Positions 55,020-63,940 of a DNA stretch of 64,000 bases are shown here, in pieces. The notes beneath the pieces are model-generated. The model had not been told where the DNA came from. It saw only the letters and a list, made by a program, of their open reading frames with translations, and ran no database searches. Both the position numbers and the translations under genes were made by a program. Location of the stretch: positions 2,646,857 through 2,710,856 of the forward strand of contig NC_016047.1 of NCBI RefSeq assembly GCF_000227465.1, written 5' to 3'. The first letter of the stretch is position 1; the number at the start of each line of letters is the position of its first letter. This stretch comes from Bacillus spizizenii TU-B-10. Its GTDB lineage: Bacteria > Bacillota > Bacilli > Bacillales > Bacillaceae.

Positions 55020-55319
55020 ATGAATCCTATCATTGAATATCTGACCGGCATGAATGTTTTAACAGACCAAATCATTGCCATGGACTTATTAATTGCAGCA
55101 AAAAACGGAGTCAGAAATTATGCGATGGCCGCAACGGAAGCTGGAACGCCTGAAGTGAAAGAGATCCTTACCCGGCATTTAGAGGAAGCCCTCGATATGC
55201 ACGAACAAATCTCAAGCTATATGATGGAAAAGGGCTGGTACCATCCTTGGAACACAGACGAACAAGTCAAGCTGAATTTACAAAATATCGAAACCGCGAT
55301 TCAGTTGCCAACCCTTTAA
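55020..55319 (+). CDS. yraD: CotF-like spore coat protein YraD
   Basis: 99 residues; CotF C-terminal type with DQIIAMDLLIAAKNGVRNYA and MHEQISSYMMEKGWYHPWNT. Paralogue of YraF. AGGAGATG ribosome binding site; 16 bp after yraE. Probably the last gene of the coat operon. Confidence 0.9.
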   Translation: MNPIIEYLTGMNVLTDQIIAMDLLIAAKNGVRNYAMAATEAGTPEVKEILTRHLEEALDMHEQISSYMMEKGWYHPWNTDEQVKLNLQNIETAIQLPTL

Positions 55320-55399
55320 CATACCATTGATTTGCTGAGGAATAGTATTGATTGACCACAACTGTCCCTCAGCTTCTGTTTTTTAAAAGTTGAATCGCC

Positions 55400-55597
55400 A
55401 TGAGCCCGATTCAATTCCAAAAACAGCTGAGATTGCAGGAAGCCAGACGCCTGTTATTCATGAAGTCAACAGATGCCGCAGATGCTGCATTCCGGATCGG
55501 CTATGAAAGCCCATCACAATTCAGCCGTGAATACTCCCGCATGTTTGGTTTTCTGCCTAAAGAAGATATCAAACGGCTGAGGGGAAAATCTGACTAA
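55400..55597 (+). pseudogene. 3' fragment of an AraC-family regulator
   Basis: 65 codons: [19 protein letters not shown], then [20 protein letters not shown] and [10 protein letters not shown], the second helix-turn-helix of an AraC regulator with its (S)[13 protein letters not shown] signature. The N-terminal ligand domain and first helix-turn-helix are missing and there is no good ribosome binding site. Confidence 0.65.
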
Positions 55598-55720
55598 ATG
55601 AACAACGGGGATCTATATTTTTTATAAACTATACTAACTGTTTTTTTGATAGCTAAAGTAAACGTTCACTTAACGTCAAATATAAAAGCTGGTTTCCTTC
55701 TCATCAATAAACAATAAAAT

Positions 55721-55762
55721 AGGCTGAAGGGAATTATCATTTTTAAAAATCACCTTCAGCCT
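55721..55762. terminator. terminator next to the broken MerR gene
   Basis: AGGCTGAAGG / CCTTCAGCCT perfect arms with a 22-nt loop that itself has AAAA/TTTT pairing. Confidence 0.65.
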
Positions 55763-55776
55763 TAAACCATTTGTTT

Positions 55777-56223
55777 TTATGACTGTTCCTCTTCATTTGG
55801 ATAAAGGACAAACTCATATTGATCCCCCTTTATCTGGTCCTTATAGAATTCAATCTTACGGTTTAATACTTGCAGATTTTGCTGTAAAGCTTGAATTTCT
55901 ATTTCTACCATGTGCTTACGCTTTTCAAGTAAATGCATTCTCTCATGAATCGTTTCCTCACCCATTGCTCGCCCATGCTGTATATTGTTTTAGCTCTGTC
56001 ATCGTCATTCCTGAATCTTTCAAATGGAGCAAAAACCGCACCCAGCCGATATCATGATCCGTAAATTCCGTATATTATTCTTATTTCGATGAGGATTCAG
56101 GAGCCCTTCCTTTTCATAATACCTTAGGGTACTTGTTGTCACACTGATGATGTTTGCAAATTCTCCAATCGAATAAGGAATGTAACCACCTCTTTCGGTA
56201 TCCATTTCTTGTCGGAGAAACAA
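55777..56223 (-). pseudogene. broken MerR-family regulator
   Basis: Minus strand: IPYSIGEFANIISVTTSTLRYYEKEGLL (MerR helix-turn-helix) from 56223, then frameshift near 56060, continuing HDIGWVRFLLHLKDS-like text and MHLLEKRKHMVEIEIQALQQ (coiled coil) to the stop at 55777. It lies beside the intact adhR, of the same family, and is probably an old paralogue. Confidence 0.7.
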
Positions 56224-56287
56224 GTTTAAATCAAATCCTTATTTTTAACCTGCCCCCTCGGACACAAAGAATGCTATCTTGCGTCAC

Positions 56288-56692
56288 TTATCCGTGAAGA
56301 CTTTCCGTTTTTGGCCTACTTTTGAGTTTAGCCTCATTTTCACGCAATTTCCCATCATAATCGTCAATTTTTGTATCTAATCTTTTAATTGTTTCATCAA
56401 TTTCTTTCCGCTTCTCTATGAGCCGCTGTCTTTCATCAGCCAAGATATTTTTGCGAGCTTCTACCGTACGATCTCCTTCAGTAAATAACGTTGTATATTC
56501 AATTAACGCTTCTATCGATAGTCCTGCATTTCGCATGCATTTAATGAATTCAATCCATTTGATATCTTCTTCATCATAATCGCGAATGCCGCTTTCTTTT
56601 CGTTTTACCGGCGGGATCAATCCTACACGTTCGTAATATCTGAGTGTTGCAGCTGTTAGGCCAAACTGCTTTGCCACCTGCGCAATATTCAT
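56288..56692 (-). CDS. adhR: aldehyde-responsive MerR regulator AdhR
   Basis: 134 residues: MerR helix-turn-helix (IAQVAKQFGLTAATLRYYERVGL), then IKCMRNAGLSIEALIEY with the single conserved Cys52 region, and a coiled coil (KEIDETIKRLDTKIDDYDGK). In B. subtilis AdhR (YraB) responds to formaldehyde and methylglyoxal through that Cys and activates adhA-yraA and yraC. ATG 56692 follows AGAGGTGA. Three matching 19-bp-spacer promoters lie at 56729, 56808 and 57721. Confidence 0.93.
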   Translation of the reverse strand: MNIAQVAKQFGLTAATLRYYERVGLIPPVKRKESGIRDYDEEDIKWIEFIKCMRNAGLSIEALIEYTTLFTEGDRTVEARKNILADERQRLIEKRKEIDETIKRLDTKIDDYDGKLRENEAKLKSRPKTESLHG

Positions 56693-56728
56693 ACTCTTCA
56701 CCTCTCTGTCCTCGTCCTGCATGTTTTG

Positions 56729-56759
56729 AAGGTAACACTTAAAGTTAACTTTAAGTCAA
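56729..56759 (-). promoter_or_regulatory. AdhR-controlled promoter of adhR (autoregulation)
   Basis: Minus strand TTGACT, 19-bp spacer with dyad CTTAAAG-TTAA-CTTTAAG region, TACCTT. Confidence 0.75.
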
Positions 56760-56807
56760 GCGGAAACAAGTTTTAGCTGCTGAATCTTTTTTTCAAACAT
56801 ACAGGGC

Positions 56808-56838
56808 TTGCCTTAAAGCACACTTTAAGCTCTATACT
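56808..56838 (+). promoter_or_regulatory. AdhR-controlled promoter of yraC
   Basis: TTGCCT, 19-bp spacer with CTTAAAG-CACA-CTTTAAG, TATACT, 42 bp upstream of the yraC start. Confidence 0.85.
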
Positions 56839-56879
56839 TCTCCATGCAATAAAAACAGTTTAGATGGAGGGATTGCTAA

Positions 56880-57614
56880 ATGGCAAAAAAACAAACTGCT
56901 GGACGAGATATACTAGGAGAATTCGCGCCAAAGTTTGCTGAACTTAACGATGATGTTCTGTTCGGTGACATTTGGGCAAGAGAGGAAGAACTGTCTCCGC
57001 GGGATCGCAGCATGATTACAGTTTCTGCGTTAATTGCTGAAGGAAACTTCGAACAATTAAGTCCGCATCTTCAAAAAGCGAAGGAAAACGGATTAACAAA
57101 AGAGGAAATTGCAGAAATCATCACTCACCTCTCGTTTTATGCCGGATGGCCCAAAGCCTGGTCAGCATTTCATATCGCAAAAGACATCTTTAAAAATGAA
57201 AAGAAAACAGGTCAATACATGACATCTGATCAATTAAGCAATAGCACAATCTTTCCTATAGGTGAAAAAGTTGAAGCGAACTTTACCGGGGATGCATATT
57301 TACAAATGATATTTACCGATGAGACGCCTCTCAATGCTTCAATCGGGAATGTCACCTTTGCTCCGGGGGCCCGCAATTACTGGCATTCTCATAAAATTGG
57401 GCAAGTTTTGTTAGTGACAGGCGGTGAAGGCTGGTATCAAGAAGAAGGAAAACCAGCTCAATTACTCAAAACCGGAGATGTCATAAATATTCCGCCCCAT
57501 GTAACACATTGGCACGGTGCGGCGAAAGACAGTTGGTTTGTGCACTTAGCCATTACGCCGGGGGCAACGGATTGGTTAGAGCCTGTTCATGATGACCTGT
57601 ACCATACCTTATAA
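56880..57614 (+). CDS. yraC: carboxymuconolactone-decarboxylase/cupin fusion YraC
   Basis: 244 residues. The N-terminal AhpD-like CMD domain (about 10-105) has LSPRDRSMITVSALIAEGN but no CxxC pair. The C-terminal cupin (about 120-244) has metal ligands in YWHSHKIGQVLLV and HVTHWHGA. This fusion is seen in proteins induced by aldehyde and electrophile stress; the reaction is unknown. AdhR promoter upstream. TGGAGGG ribosome binding site. Confidence 0.85.
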   Translation: MAKKQTAGRDILGEFAPKFAELNDDVLFGDIWAREEELSPRDRSMITVSALIAEGNFEQLSPHLQKAKENGLTKEEIAEIITHLSFYAGWPKAWSAFHIAKDIFKNEKKTGQYMTSDQLSNSTIFPIGEKVEANFTGDAYLQMIFTDETPLNASIGNVTFAPGARNYWHSHKIGQVLLVTGGEGWYQEEGKPAQLLKTGDVINIPPHVTHWHGAAKDSWFVHLAITPGATDWLEPVHDDLYHTL

Positions 57615-57720
57615 AAAATGTACGCCTCGGATCAAATGATTCGGTGCGATTTTACTATAAGGGTTCAACCAAGCCGATCATATGAGATTCATTTTAAGAT
57701 GAGATTTTTTCAAAAAACCC

Positions 57721-57751
57721 TTGCCTTAAAGCGGACTTTAAGGTTTATCGT
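57721..57751 (+). promoter_or_regulatory. AdhR-controlled promoter of adhA
   Basis: TTGCCT, 19-bp spacer with CTTAAAG-CGGA-CTTTAAG, TATCGT, 80 bp upstream of adhA. Same dyad as at 56729 and 56808. Confidence 0.85.
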
Positions 57752-57830
57752 TATGTTGAAGACACGACAAAACTTAAATAAGTGCATGTTTTTATTTACA
57801 GCACTTATGATGAAGAAAGGATAGGTTCAT

Positions 57831-58880
57831 ATGTGTAATCAACATCATACCCGTGTATTAAGCGTATCACATGCAAAAACCAAATTTGAGCAAACGACGA
57901 TTGAACGAAGAGAATTACGGCCGCATGATGTCTTAATTGATATTCAATTCAGCGGTATTTGCCATTCAGACATCCATAGTGCATTTGATGAATGGGGCGG
58001 GGGCATCTTCCCCATGGTACCCGGACATGAAATAGCCGGTGTCGTAACAGCCGTTGGAGCAGAAGTTACCAAGTTTGCTGTCGGGGACCGAGTTGGTGTC
58101 GGCTGTTTTGTTGACTCCTGCGGAGAATGCGAATACTGTCTCAGCGGTGAGGAACAGTTCTGCACAAAGGGTGTTGTGCAGACTTACAACTCATTAGACT
58201 ACGATGGAAATCCGACGTATGGCGGGTACAGCCAAAAAATCGTTGTCACTGAGAGATTTGTTGTCCGAATTCCAGACAGTTTGGAAATGGATGTTGCCAG
58301 TCCGCTGTTGTGTGCAGGTATCACAACGTATTCCCCACTGAAACACTGGAATGTTGGGCCTGGTAAAAAGGTTGCCATTGTAGGAGTTGGAGGTCTTGGA
58401 CATTTGGCAATTCAATTTGCACATGCGATGGGTGCAGAGGTAACCGTCCTGAGCCGCTCCATGAATAAAAAAGAGGAAGCTCTGGAACTTGGGGCAGATC
58501 ATTACTTTGCAACTAGCGACCCAGCTACATTCACTGCATTGGCCGGGCGGTTTGACGTGATCTTAAATACAGTATCCGCGAATCTTGATGTAGACGCCTA
58601 TTTATCAATGCTTCGTATAGACGGAACACTTGTAAATGTCGGAGCACCTGCTGAGCAGGACACATACAGTGTGTTTTCTTTAATCATGGGACGCCGCAGC
58701 CTTGCAGGTTCTCTTGTCGGCGGAATTGCAGAAACTCAAGAGATGCTTGATTTCGCTGCTGAGCATGGCATCGCACCTAAAATCGAAGTCATCCGCGCTG
58801 ACCAAGTGGACGAAGCATACGAACGTATCCTCCGAAGTGATGTCCGGTATCGATTTGTGATTGATATTTCCACATTGTAA
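57831..58880 (+). CDS. adhA: NADP-dependent alcohol/aldehyde dehydrogenase AdhA
   Basis: 349 residues, medium-chain zinc dehydrogenase of the cinnamyl-alcohol type: [13 protein letters not shown] (Cys44), GHEIAGVV (His-Glu), structural zinc loop [17 protein letters not shown], nucleotide motif GVGGLGHLA near 180 and Ser/Arg following beta-2 (SRSMNK) that favours NADP. It reduces aldehydes under AdhR control. AAAGGATAGG ribosome binding site. Confidence 0.93.
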   Translation: MCNQHHTRVLSVSHAKTKFEQTTIERRELRPHDVLIDIQFSGICHSDIHSAFDEWGGGIFPMVPGHEIAGVVTAVGAEVTKFAVGDRVGVGCFVDSCGECEYCLSGEEQFCTKGVVQTYNSLDYDGNPTYGGYSQKIVVTERFVVRIPDSLEMDVASPLLCAGITTYSPLKHWNVGPGKKVAIVGVGGLGHLAIQFAHAMGAEVTVLSRSMNKKEEALELGADHYFATSDPATFTALAGRFDVILNTVSANLDVDAYLSMLRIDGTLVNVGAPAEQDTYSVFSLIMGRRSLAGSLVGGIAETQEMLDFAAEHGIAPKIEVIRADQVDEAYERILRSDVRYRFVIDISTL

Positions 58881-58890
58881 GTCTAAAAAA

Positions 58891-58924
58891 TGGGTTAGTC
58901 CTTAAATGGGCTGACCCGCTTTTA
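58891..58924 (+). terminator. terminator-like hairpin after adhA
   Basis: GGGTTAGTC / GGCTGACCC stem with G-T pairs, then CTTTTATTT. May allow read-through into yraA. Confidence 0.55.
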
Positions 58925-59030
58925 TTTACTGGAAATTCACGAAAAACGATCTCCTTAAGCAAATGGTTTGAATGCCGGTCAATCTTCCTGTTATTCTATG
59001 GGCATAAAGAGGTTATAGGAGGTTTTTGAT

Positions 59031-59540
59031 ATGAGCAAAAAAATTGCAGTTCTCGTTACAGACCAATTCGAAGATATCGAATATACAAGTCCGGTAAAAG
59101 CATACGAAGAAGCTGGCTACAGTGTCGTAGCTATCGATTTGGAAGCCGGCAAAGAAGTTACCGGTAAGCATGGCGAGAAAGTGAAGATCGAAAAAGCAAT
59201 CTCAGATGTGGATGCTAATGAATTTGATGCACTTTTAATTCCTGGGGGATTCTCTCCAGATTTGCTTCGTGCAGATGATCGTCCGGGAGAATTTGCGAAA
59301 GCGTTTGTCGAAAATGAAAAGCCTGTTTTCGCTATTTGCCACGGCCCGCAAGTATTGATTGATACGGATCTTCTGAAAGGCAAAGATATCACAGGCTACC
59401 GCAGCATCCGCAAAGATTTAATCAATGCCGGCGCAAACTACAAAGATGCAGAAGTAGTCGTCAGCCACAACATTGTTACAAGCAGAACACCTGATGATTT
59501 GGAAGCATTTAACCGCGAATCATTAAATTTGTTGAAATAA
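59031..59540 (+). CDS. yraA: DJ-1/PfpI-family protein YraA
   Basis: 169 residues. VLVTDQFEDIEYTSPVKAYEEA at the N-terminus with Glu near 15, and nucleophile Cys104 in AICHGPQVLID, the PfpI/DJ-1 elbow. Such proteins act as glyoxalases, deglycases or thermotolerance proteases. In B. subtilis yraA is induced with adhA by aldehydes through AdhR and helps thiol homeostasis. TAGGAGG ribosome binding site. Followed by a strong bidirectional terminator shared with sacC. Confidence 0.93.
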   Translation: MSKKIAVLVTDQFEDIEYTSPVKAYEEAGYSVVAIDLEAGKEVTGKHGEKVKIEKAISDVDANEFDALLIPGGFSPDLLRADDRPGEFAKAFVENEKPVFAICHGPQVLIDTDLLKGKDITGYRSIRKDLINAGANYKDAEVVVSHNIVTSRTPDDLEAFNRESLNLLK

Positions 59541-59545
59541 ACGAG

Positions 59546-59578
59546 AAGGCACAGACTGTTTAGGTCTGTGCCTTTTTT
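59546..59578. terminator. bidirectional terminator between yraA and sacC
   Basis: AAGGCACAGAC / GTCTGTGCCTT perfect stem, 7-nt loop, T-run of six; between convergent stops at 59540 and 59589. Confidence 0.85.
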
Positions 59579-59588
59579 CAAGTTAAGA

Positions 59589-61616
59589 CTATTTGTTTAC
59601 ATTCTGAAAGACAGCAGTCGCATCCCACACATTTAAGCCAAAATGACCTTCTGAGAATGCGGAATCATTTGCATCGATCACAAGACGGTCATCTAAATAG
59701 ATTTTAAAGTGATCGCCTTGAGCTTCCGTTTTCAGATGATACTTTTTATTTACGTCTATTGGCGTTTTGTATTCGGCAATAACAGAAGCGACACCGTTCT
59801 CAAATTTAAAGAATTTCACTAGGTCATGCTTCGCATCCACGTTGGCAAGATAACCATTTTTGGCATCTTTGTCAGAGCGGAACATAAGCGCTCCTGCTCC
59901 TCTTCCGTTTCCATCCTTAATGGTGATATCAGATTCATAGGTGAAGTCAGATCCGGAGGCTGAAGACATGATAAAGGAATCGCCGTCCGATCTCCCTAGT
60001 TTCCCCTCAATTGTGTCGGCCCACGTGCCATTTACAGTCGTCCAATCAGTCAAATTTGAGATAAAAGGTGACGTTCCCCACACCTTTTTTAAAGGATATA
60101 TCGTTAAAGATTTTAGCTTTACACTGCCATTTGCAGCAAATAATTCAAGACCCTTGCTAGATCTATCCGGGAGAATGATATCGGTTATAACCTGCTGTCC
60201 GTCATTCCCAAATACTTCAACTGAAGAGCGGTCGACAAAAATGCGCATCTTTACCTTTCCATTTACCGGTTTCAGCGGAGCTGTTTGTTTTCCGGTGTTA
60301 AAGGTCGGATTAAAGGTGACGTTCCCCGACTCGCTCCGGTCAACGAACAGTTTGGCGTTCTTTTGATCATAGCCGACTTTTGTAAATTGATTTCTGCCTG
60401 CTCGAACTTTAAAACCAAATTCAGTTGCTGAACCTGGGGTCACTTGAAATTCTGCATGTAATTCATACGTATCTCCAGATAGGCCTGCTAACACATTTTG
60501 GCTTGCGGGCGATATGGTCTGATTCTTCCACCTCTTAGAGGTCCCGCGAATGGTTTGCAGCTCTTTTATTGGTGTTTGGACGACCCTCACTCCTCCAGTA
60601 AGCGTTTTCAATTTCACCTCTCTTGGAATGGAGGTTGCACTTCTCCATGGGGATGTAGGAACATCATTCGCATATTGCCAATTGCTCATCCAGCCTAACC
60701 AAAGCCGCCGGCCGTCTGAGGATGGAATATCAGACCAGGATACAGCCGCATAAAAGTCTTTGCCGTAATCCGTCCAGAGAACTTTGTCTGAAGGATTTTC
60801 ATTGTTAAAATGAGTTCCATCAAAGTCCCCTATGAAATATTGCATGCCTGATCCTCCCGAAACCGCTCCGTTTCCGACACTGACCTGCATCACCCATTTT
60901 TTTTGATTCGGATTGCCGTCTACCGGAAGCTCAAACAAATCCGGGCACTCCCATACTCCCCCATGACTTCCTTGCCCCTGTCCAAATTCACTTGCATACG
61001 TCCACTGCTTCAAATTTTTGGACGTATAAATGAGGATTCGGTCTCCGGCCGCAAGCACCATCACCCACTTGTTTTCTTTTTCATACCAAAAGACTTTTGG
61101 ATCGCGAAAATCTTTTTTTCCCGGGTTTGGAATGACAGGGTTGCCAGCGTATTTCGTCCACGTTCTTCCTTTGTCATTGCTATAGGCGATACTCTGCACT
61201 TGATGGCCTTCTCGATCCTGTGTATAAATAGCCACTAGCGGCTTCTCTTTGCCTGTCTGAAAACCGCTTGTGTTATTCCTGTCTACAACTGCGCTGCCTG
61301 AAAAGATCGTGCCTTTGTCATCCGGAGCCAGCGCAACAGGAAGGTGCTTCCACGTAACCAAATCTTCGCTCACGGCATGCCCCCAATGCATGGGGCCCCA
61401 CTGAAGCCCGTATGGATGGTATTGATAGAACAAGTGATATTCTCCAGCATAATATACCATCCCGTTTGGATCATTCATCCAGTTTGCTTCCGGCGTGAAA
61501 TGATATTGAGGACGATAATCCTCGTCATAGTAGCTTGAATCGGCTGCCTCAGCCGGAAATGCCATAGTCAACAGCAGGATGAACATGATCATGACTTGAA
61601 TAAGTCTCTTTTTCAT
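59589..61616 (-). CDS. sacC: secreted exo-levanase SacC (GH32 with CBM66)
   Basis: 675 residues. Signal peptide (KKRLIQVMIMFILLLTMAFP, cleavage after AEA); GH32 five-blade propeller (about 40-370) with nucleophile Asp in WMNDPNGMVYY, FRDPKVFW stabilising motif and acid/base Glu in WECPDLFEL; beta-sandwich (about 370-510); C-terminal CBM66 module (about 520-675). It releases fructose from levan, inulin and sucrose outside the cell. Last gene of the lev operon. ATG 61616 is chosen by signal-peptide logic with GAAGGA just upstream. Confidence 0.96.
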   Translation of the reverse strand: MKKRLIQVMIMFILLLTMAFPAEAADSSYYDEDYRPQYHFTPEANWMNDPNGMVYYAGEYHLFYQYHPYGLQWGPMHWGHAVSEDLVTWKHLPVALAPDDKGTIFSGSAVVDRNNTSGFQTGKEKPLVAIYTQDREGHQVQSIAYSNDKGRTWTKYAGNPVIPNPGKKDFRDPKVFWYEKENKWVMVLAAGDRILIYTSKNLKQWTYASEFGQGQGSHGGVWECPDLFELPVDGNPNQKKWVMQVSVGNGAVSGGSGMQYFIGDFDGTHFNNENPSDKVLWTDYGKDFYAAVSWSDIPSSDGRRLWLGWMSNWQYANDVPTSPWRSATSIPREVKLKTLTGGVRVVQTPIKELQTIRGTSKRWKNQTISPASQNVLAGLSGDTYELHAEFQVTPGSATEFGFKVRAGRNQFTKVGYDQKNAKLFVDRSESGNVTFNPTFNTGKQTAPLKPVNGKVKMRIFVDRSSVEVFGNDGQQVITDIILPDRSSKGLELFAANGSVKLKSLTIYPLKKVWGTSPFISNLTDWTTVNGTWADTIEGKLGRSDGDSFIMSSASGSDFTYESDITIKDGNGRGAGALMFRSDKDAKNGYLANVDAKHDLVKFFKFENGVASVIAEYKTPIDVNKKYHLKTEAQGDHFKIYLDDRLVIDANDSAFSEGHFGLNVWDATAVFQNVNK

Positions 61617-61776
61617 TTGTTCCTTCGCTCCTCTCTTCATGTTTGAACATTTACAAGAGAGACTGCTGCACAAGTTGATCCGTTTCTGGCAATTCTCCTC
61701 TGTTTCTCTGTTATCCGAATGATTGACTATATGATGGAGTGCTGCAGTTTCCCTCTTCTTTCTTACATCACACAGC

Positions 61777-62604
61777 TTATGCTAAGAATCCAGCCCAATA
61801 TCCAAGAATCCCGATAATAAAGATCCCGCAAATAATAAGAAGAGGATTCACCCCTTTGCGCAGCATCCATGCCACCAATAACGTTAACCCCAGAGGCAGC
61901 GCACCCGGCATAATGCTGTCTAACACATTTTGTACGGTTTGAACATCCACTTTTCCACTTTCATCCTTAATCCTGGACACAACGATTGGAATGTTGATCG
62001 TGGTCCATTTGGAAACGAGAGCCCCCATTACAAATAACCCGAGAATCGAAGCACCCTCTGTAAGCTTTTGAATGCGATTCCCCGCTAAATCCTGCAGAAT
62101 CTCCATTCCTTTCACATAGCCATACTTTAACCCGTAATATTTTGTGCTTAATCTTATGGCGTTCAGCAAGAAAAAGAATAGCAAAGGGCCGGCAATGTTT
62201 CCTCCTAAAGCAAGGGATGCCCCTAACGCAGCTAAGACCGGACGAATCGTTCCCCAGAAAATCGGATCGCCTACACCCGCTATCGGGCCCATCAAACCGA
62301 TTTTCATTCCGCTTATTGCTTTTCCATCAATTCCTTTATTGTTCGCCATTTCTTCTTCCATGGCTGCCGTCACGCCAAATATAGGCGCAGTCAGCCACGG
62401 ATGTGTATTAAACCATTCCAAATGCCGCTGCAAGGCTTCGTTTCTTTTCGCTCCGGGTCCGTACAGTTTTTTGATCGCCGGAATCATGACATAGCAATAT
62501 CCCATGGCCTGCACACGTTCGAAGTTAAAGGAGCCGAGCAAAAAATTCGAACGAATAAACATGCTGAAAATTTCTTTTTTCGTTAATCTTTTTTCTTTCT
62601 CCAT
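61777..62604 (-). CDS. levG: fructose/mannose-family PTS component IID LevG
   Basis: 275 residues, EIID of the mannose-type PTS: RSNFLLGSFNFERVQAMGYCY near the N-terminus and GLMGPIAGVGDPIFWGT near 120, with C-terminal membrane helices. With LevF it forms the membrane channel for fructose. 21 bp downstream of levF; 160 bp separate it from sacC, a gap without another gene. Confidence 0.95.
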   Translation of the reverse strand: MEKEKRLTKKEIFSMFIRSNFLLGSFNFERVQAMGYCYVMIPAIKKLYGPGAKRNEALQRHLEWFNTHPWLTAPIFGVTAAMEEEMANNKGIDGKAISGMKIGLMGPIAGVGDPIFWGTIRPVLAALGASLALGGNIAGPLLFFFLLNAIRLSTKYYGLKYGYVKGMEILQDLAGNRIQKLTEGASILGLFVMGALVSKWTTINIPIVVSRIKDESGKVDVQTVQNVLDSIMPGALPLGLTLLVAWMLRKGVNPLLIICGIFIIGILGYWAGFLA

Positions 62605-62625
62605 TTTTTCATCCCCCCTTATGGT

Positions 62626-63435
62626 TTAGGCATCAAGGTCATCATCATCGTCATCATAAACAGCCACATGGCCACTGTCTGATGCGGCGGCGACTGCTCC
62701 GTGCGCGTTATGTTTTTGCATCACCTGCTGGTATAAAAGCGCCAGACAGAGACCAAGTGCTCCAAACCCTACTAAGTTAAAATCGGTAAACGCTGCCAAT
62801 AAGAAACCTATATAGAAAAATGGCTTTAAATAAGGAATATTCATCATATTGATTACCATGGCATATCCGACAACAACGATAATGCCTCCGCCTATTTGCA
62901 GCCCTTTTGTAATGACATCCGGGATATTGCCCAAGAACGCCTGAACAGCGCTGACACTGATCAATGCGACAATTAATGTCGGTATCATTACGCGCAGCGC
63001 TTGAAACACCATCGCGGTAATATGCATAATTTCAATTCCTTTTATATTCCCTTTTTTTGCGTATTGATCAGCGCGGTGAATGAAAAAGACAGTGATCGTC
63101 CGCACAAAAATAGTCAGCGCCTGCCCCGCAGCTGCCAAAGCAACAGCGACGGCGATGCCTTCGCCAATTCCCTGATCAGCGGTAATAACTAAAATGGTTG
63201 AGATGACAGAGGCAATCGCTGTATCAGGCGCCATGGCAAGGCCGACGTTCATCCAGCCCAGCGCCATCAGCTCTAGTGTGCCTCCGAGAATAATTCCTGT
63301 TTTTAAGTCCCCGAGGACCAAGCCAACTAGCGTGCAGGCCACAAGCGGCCGGTGTGTCTGCCCTTCATCCAATACACTTGCGATGCCGGTGATTGCTGCA
63401 ATAATTAACAACAAAATAATTTGTAATGAAGACAT
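62626..63435 (-). CDS. levF: fructose/mannose-family PTS component IIC LevF
   Basis: 269 residues, about eight hydrophobic segments; EIIC of the mannose type (HRPLVACTLVGLVLGDLKTG, GGTLELMALGWMNVGLAMAP). The C-terminus has an acidic tail DDDDDDLDA. AAGGGGATG ribosome binding site. Channel partner of LevG. Confidence 0.95.
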   Translation of the reverse strand: MSSLQIILLLIIAAITGIASVLDEGQTHRPLVACTLVGLVLGDLKTGIILGGTLELMALGWMNVGLAMAPDTAIASVISTILVITADQGIGEGIAVAVALAAAGQALTIFVRTITVFFIHRADQYAKKGNIKGIEIMHITAMVFQALRVMIPTLIVALISVSAVQAFLGNIPDVITKGLQIGGGIIVVVGYAMVINMMNIPYLKPFFYIGFLLAAFTDFNLVGFGALGLCLALLYQQVMQKHNAHGAVAAASDSGHVAVYDDDDDDLDA

Positions 63436-63451
63436 ATTCTCATCCCCTTGA

Positions 63452-63940
63452 TTATTTTGTTACGTTCCGTAAAATCTGTACAAAATCCTCGCTGGCATCT
63501 GAAGGCAGCTGCCTCAATTCCAGTGTCACGCCCAAGTCACTTAATGCTTCAAACGCCTTTATATCTTGCTCTGTGACGCTGACTGATTTTGTGATTTGCC
63601 TGCGATGATTTTCAAAACGCATTCCCCCGACGTTTACGGTTTTGATCGGCACACCTGCTTCAATAAGAGATACAATATCGGACGGATTTTCAAACAAGAG
63701 CATTGCCGTTACTCCTTCATAGCGCGGACTATGAAACGCTTTTGCCATTTTTGAAACCGAAACGGCACTAGCCTTTACATTTGAAGGTGCAACAGAAAGG
63801 ATCAACGTTTTTCTCATTTCGTCCTGTGCAACATCATCGGAGACAACGATAATTCGGTCTGCTGCATGGACTTTAATCCATCTTGTCAAGATTTGGCCGT
63901 GAATAAAGCGGTCATCAATTCTGGCTAACACAATGTTCAT
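63452..63940 (-). CDS. levE: fructose/mannose-family PTS component IIB LevE
   Basis: 162 residues, EIIB of the mannose type: LARIDDRFIHGQILTRW with the phospho-His (His15) and NVGGMRFENHRRQI. It takes phosphate from LevD and passes it to fructose; it also phosphorylates the activator LevR in B. subtilis. The ATG overlaps the levD stop by one base (TAATG), showing tight coupling. Confidence 0.96.
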   Translation of the reverse strand: MNIVLARIDDRFIHGQILTRWIKVHAADRIIVVSDDVAQDEMRKTLILSVAPSNVKASAVSVSKMAKAFHSPRYEGVTAMLLFENPSDIVSLIEAGVPIKTVNVGGMRFENHRRQITKSVSVTEQDIKAFEALSDLGVTLELRQLPSDASEDFVQILRNVTK

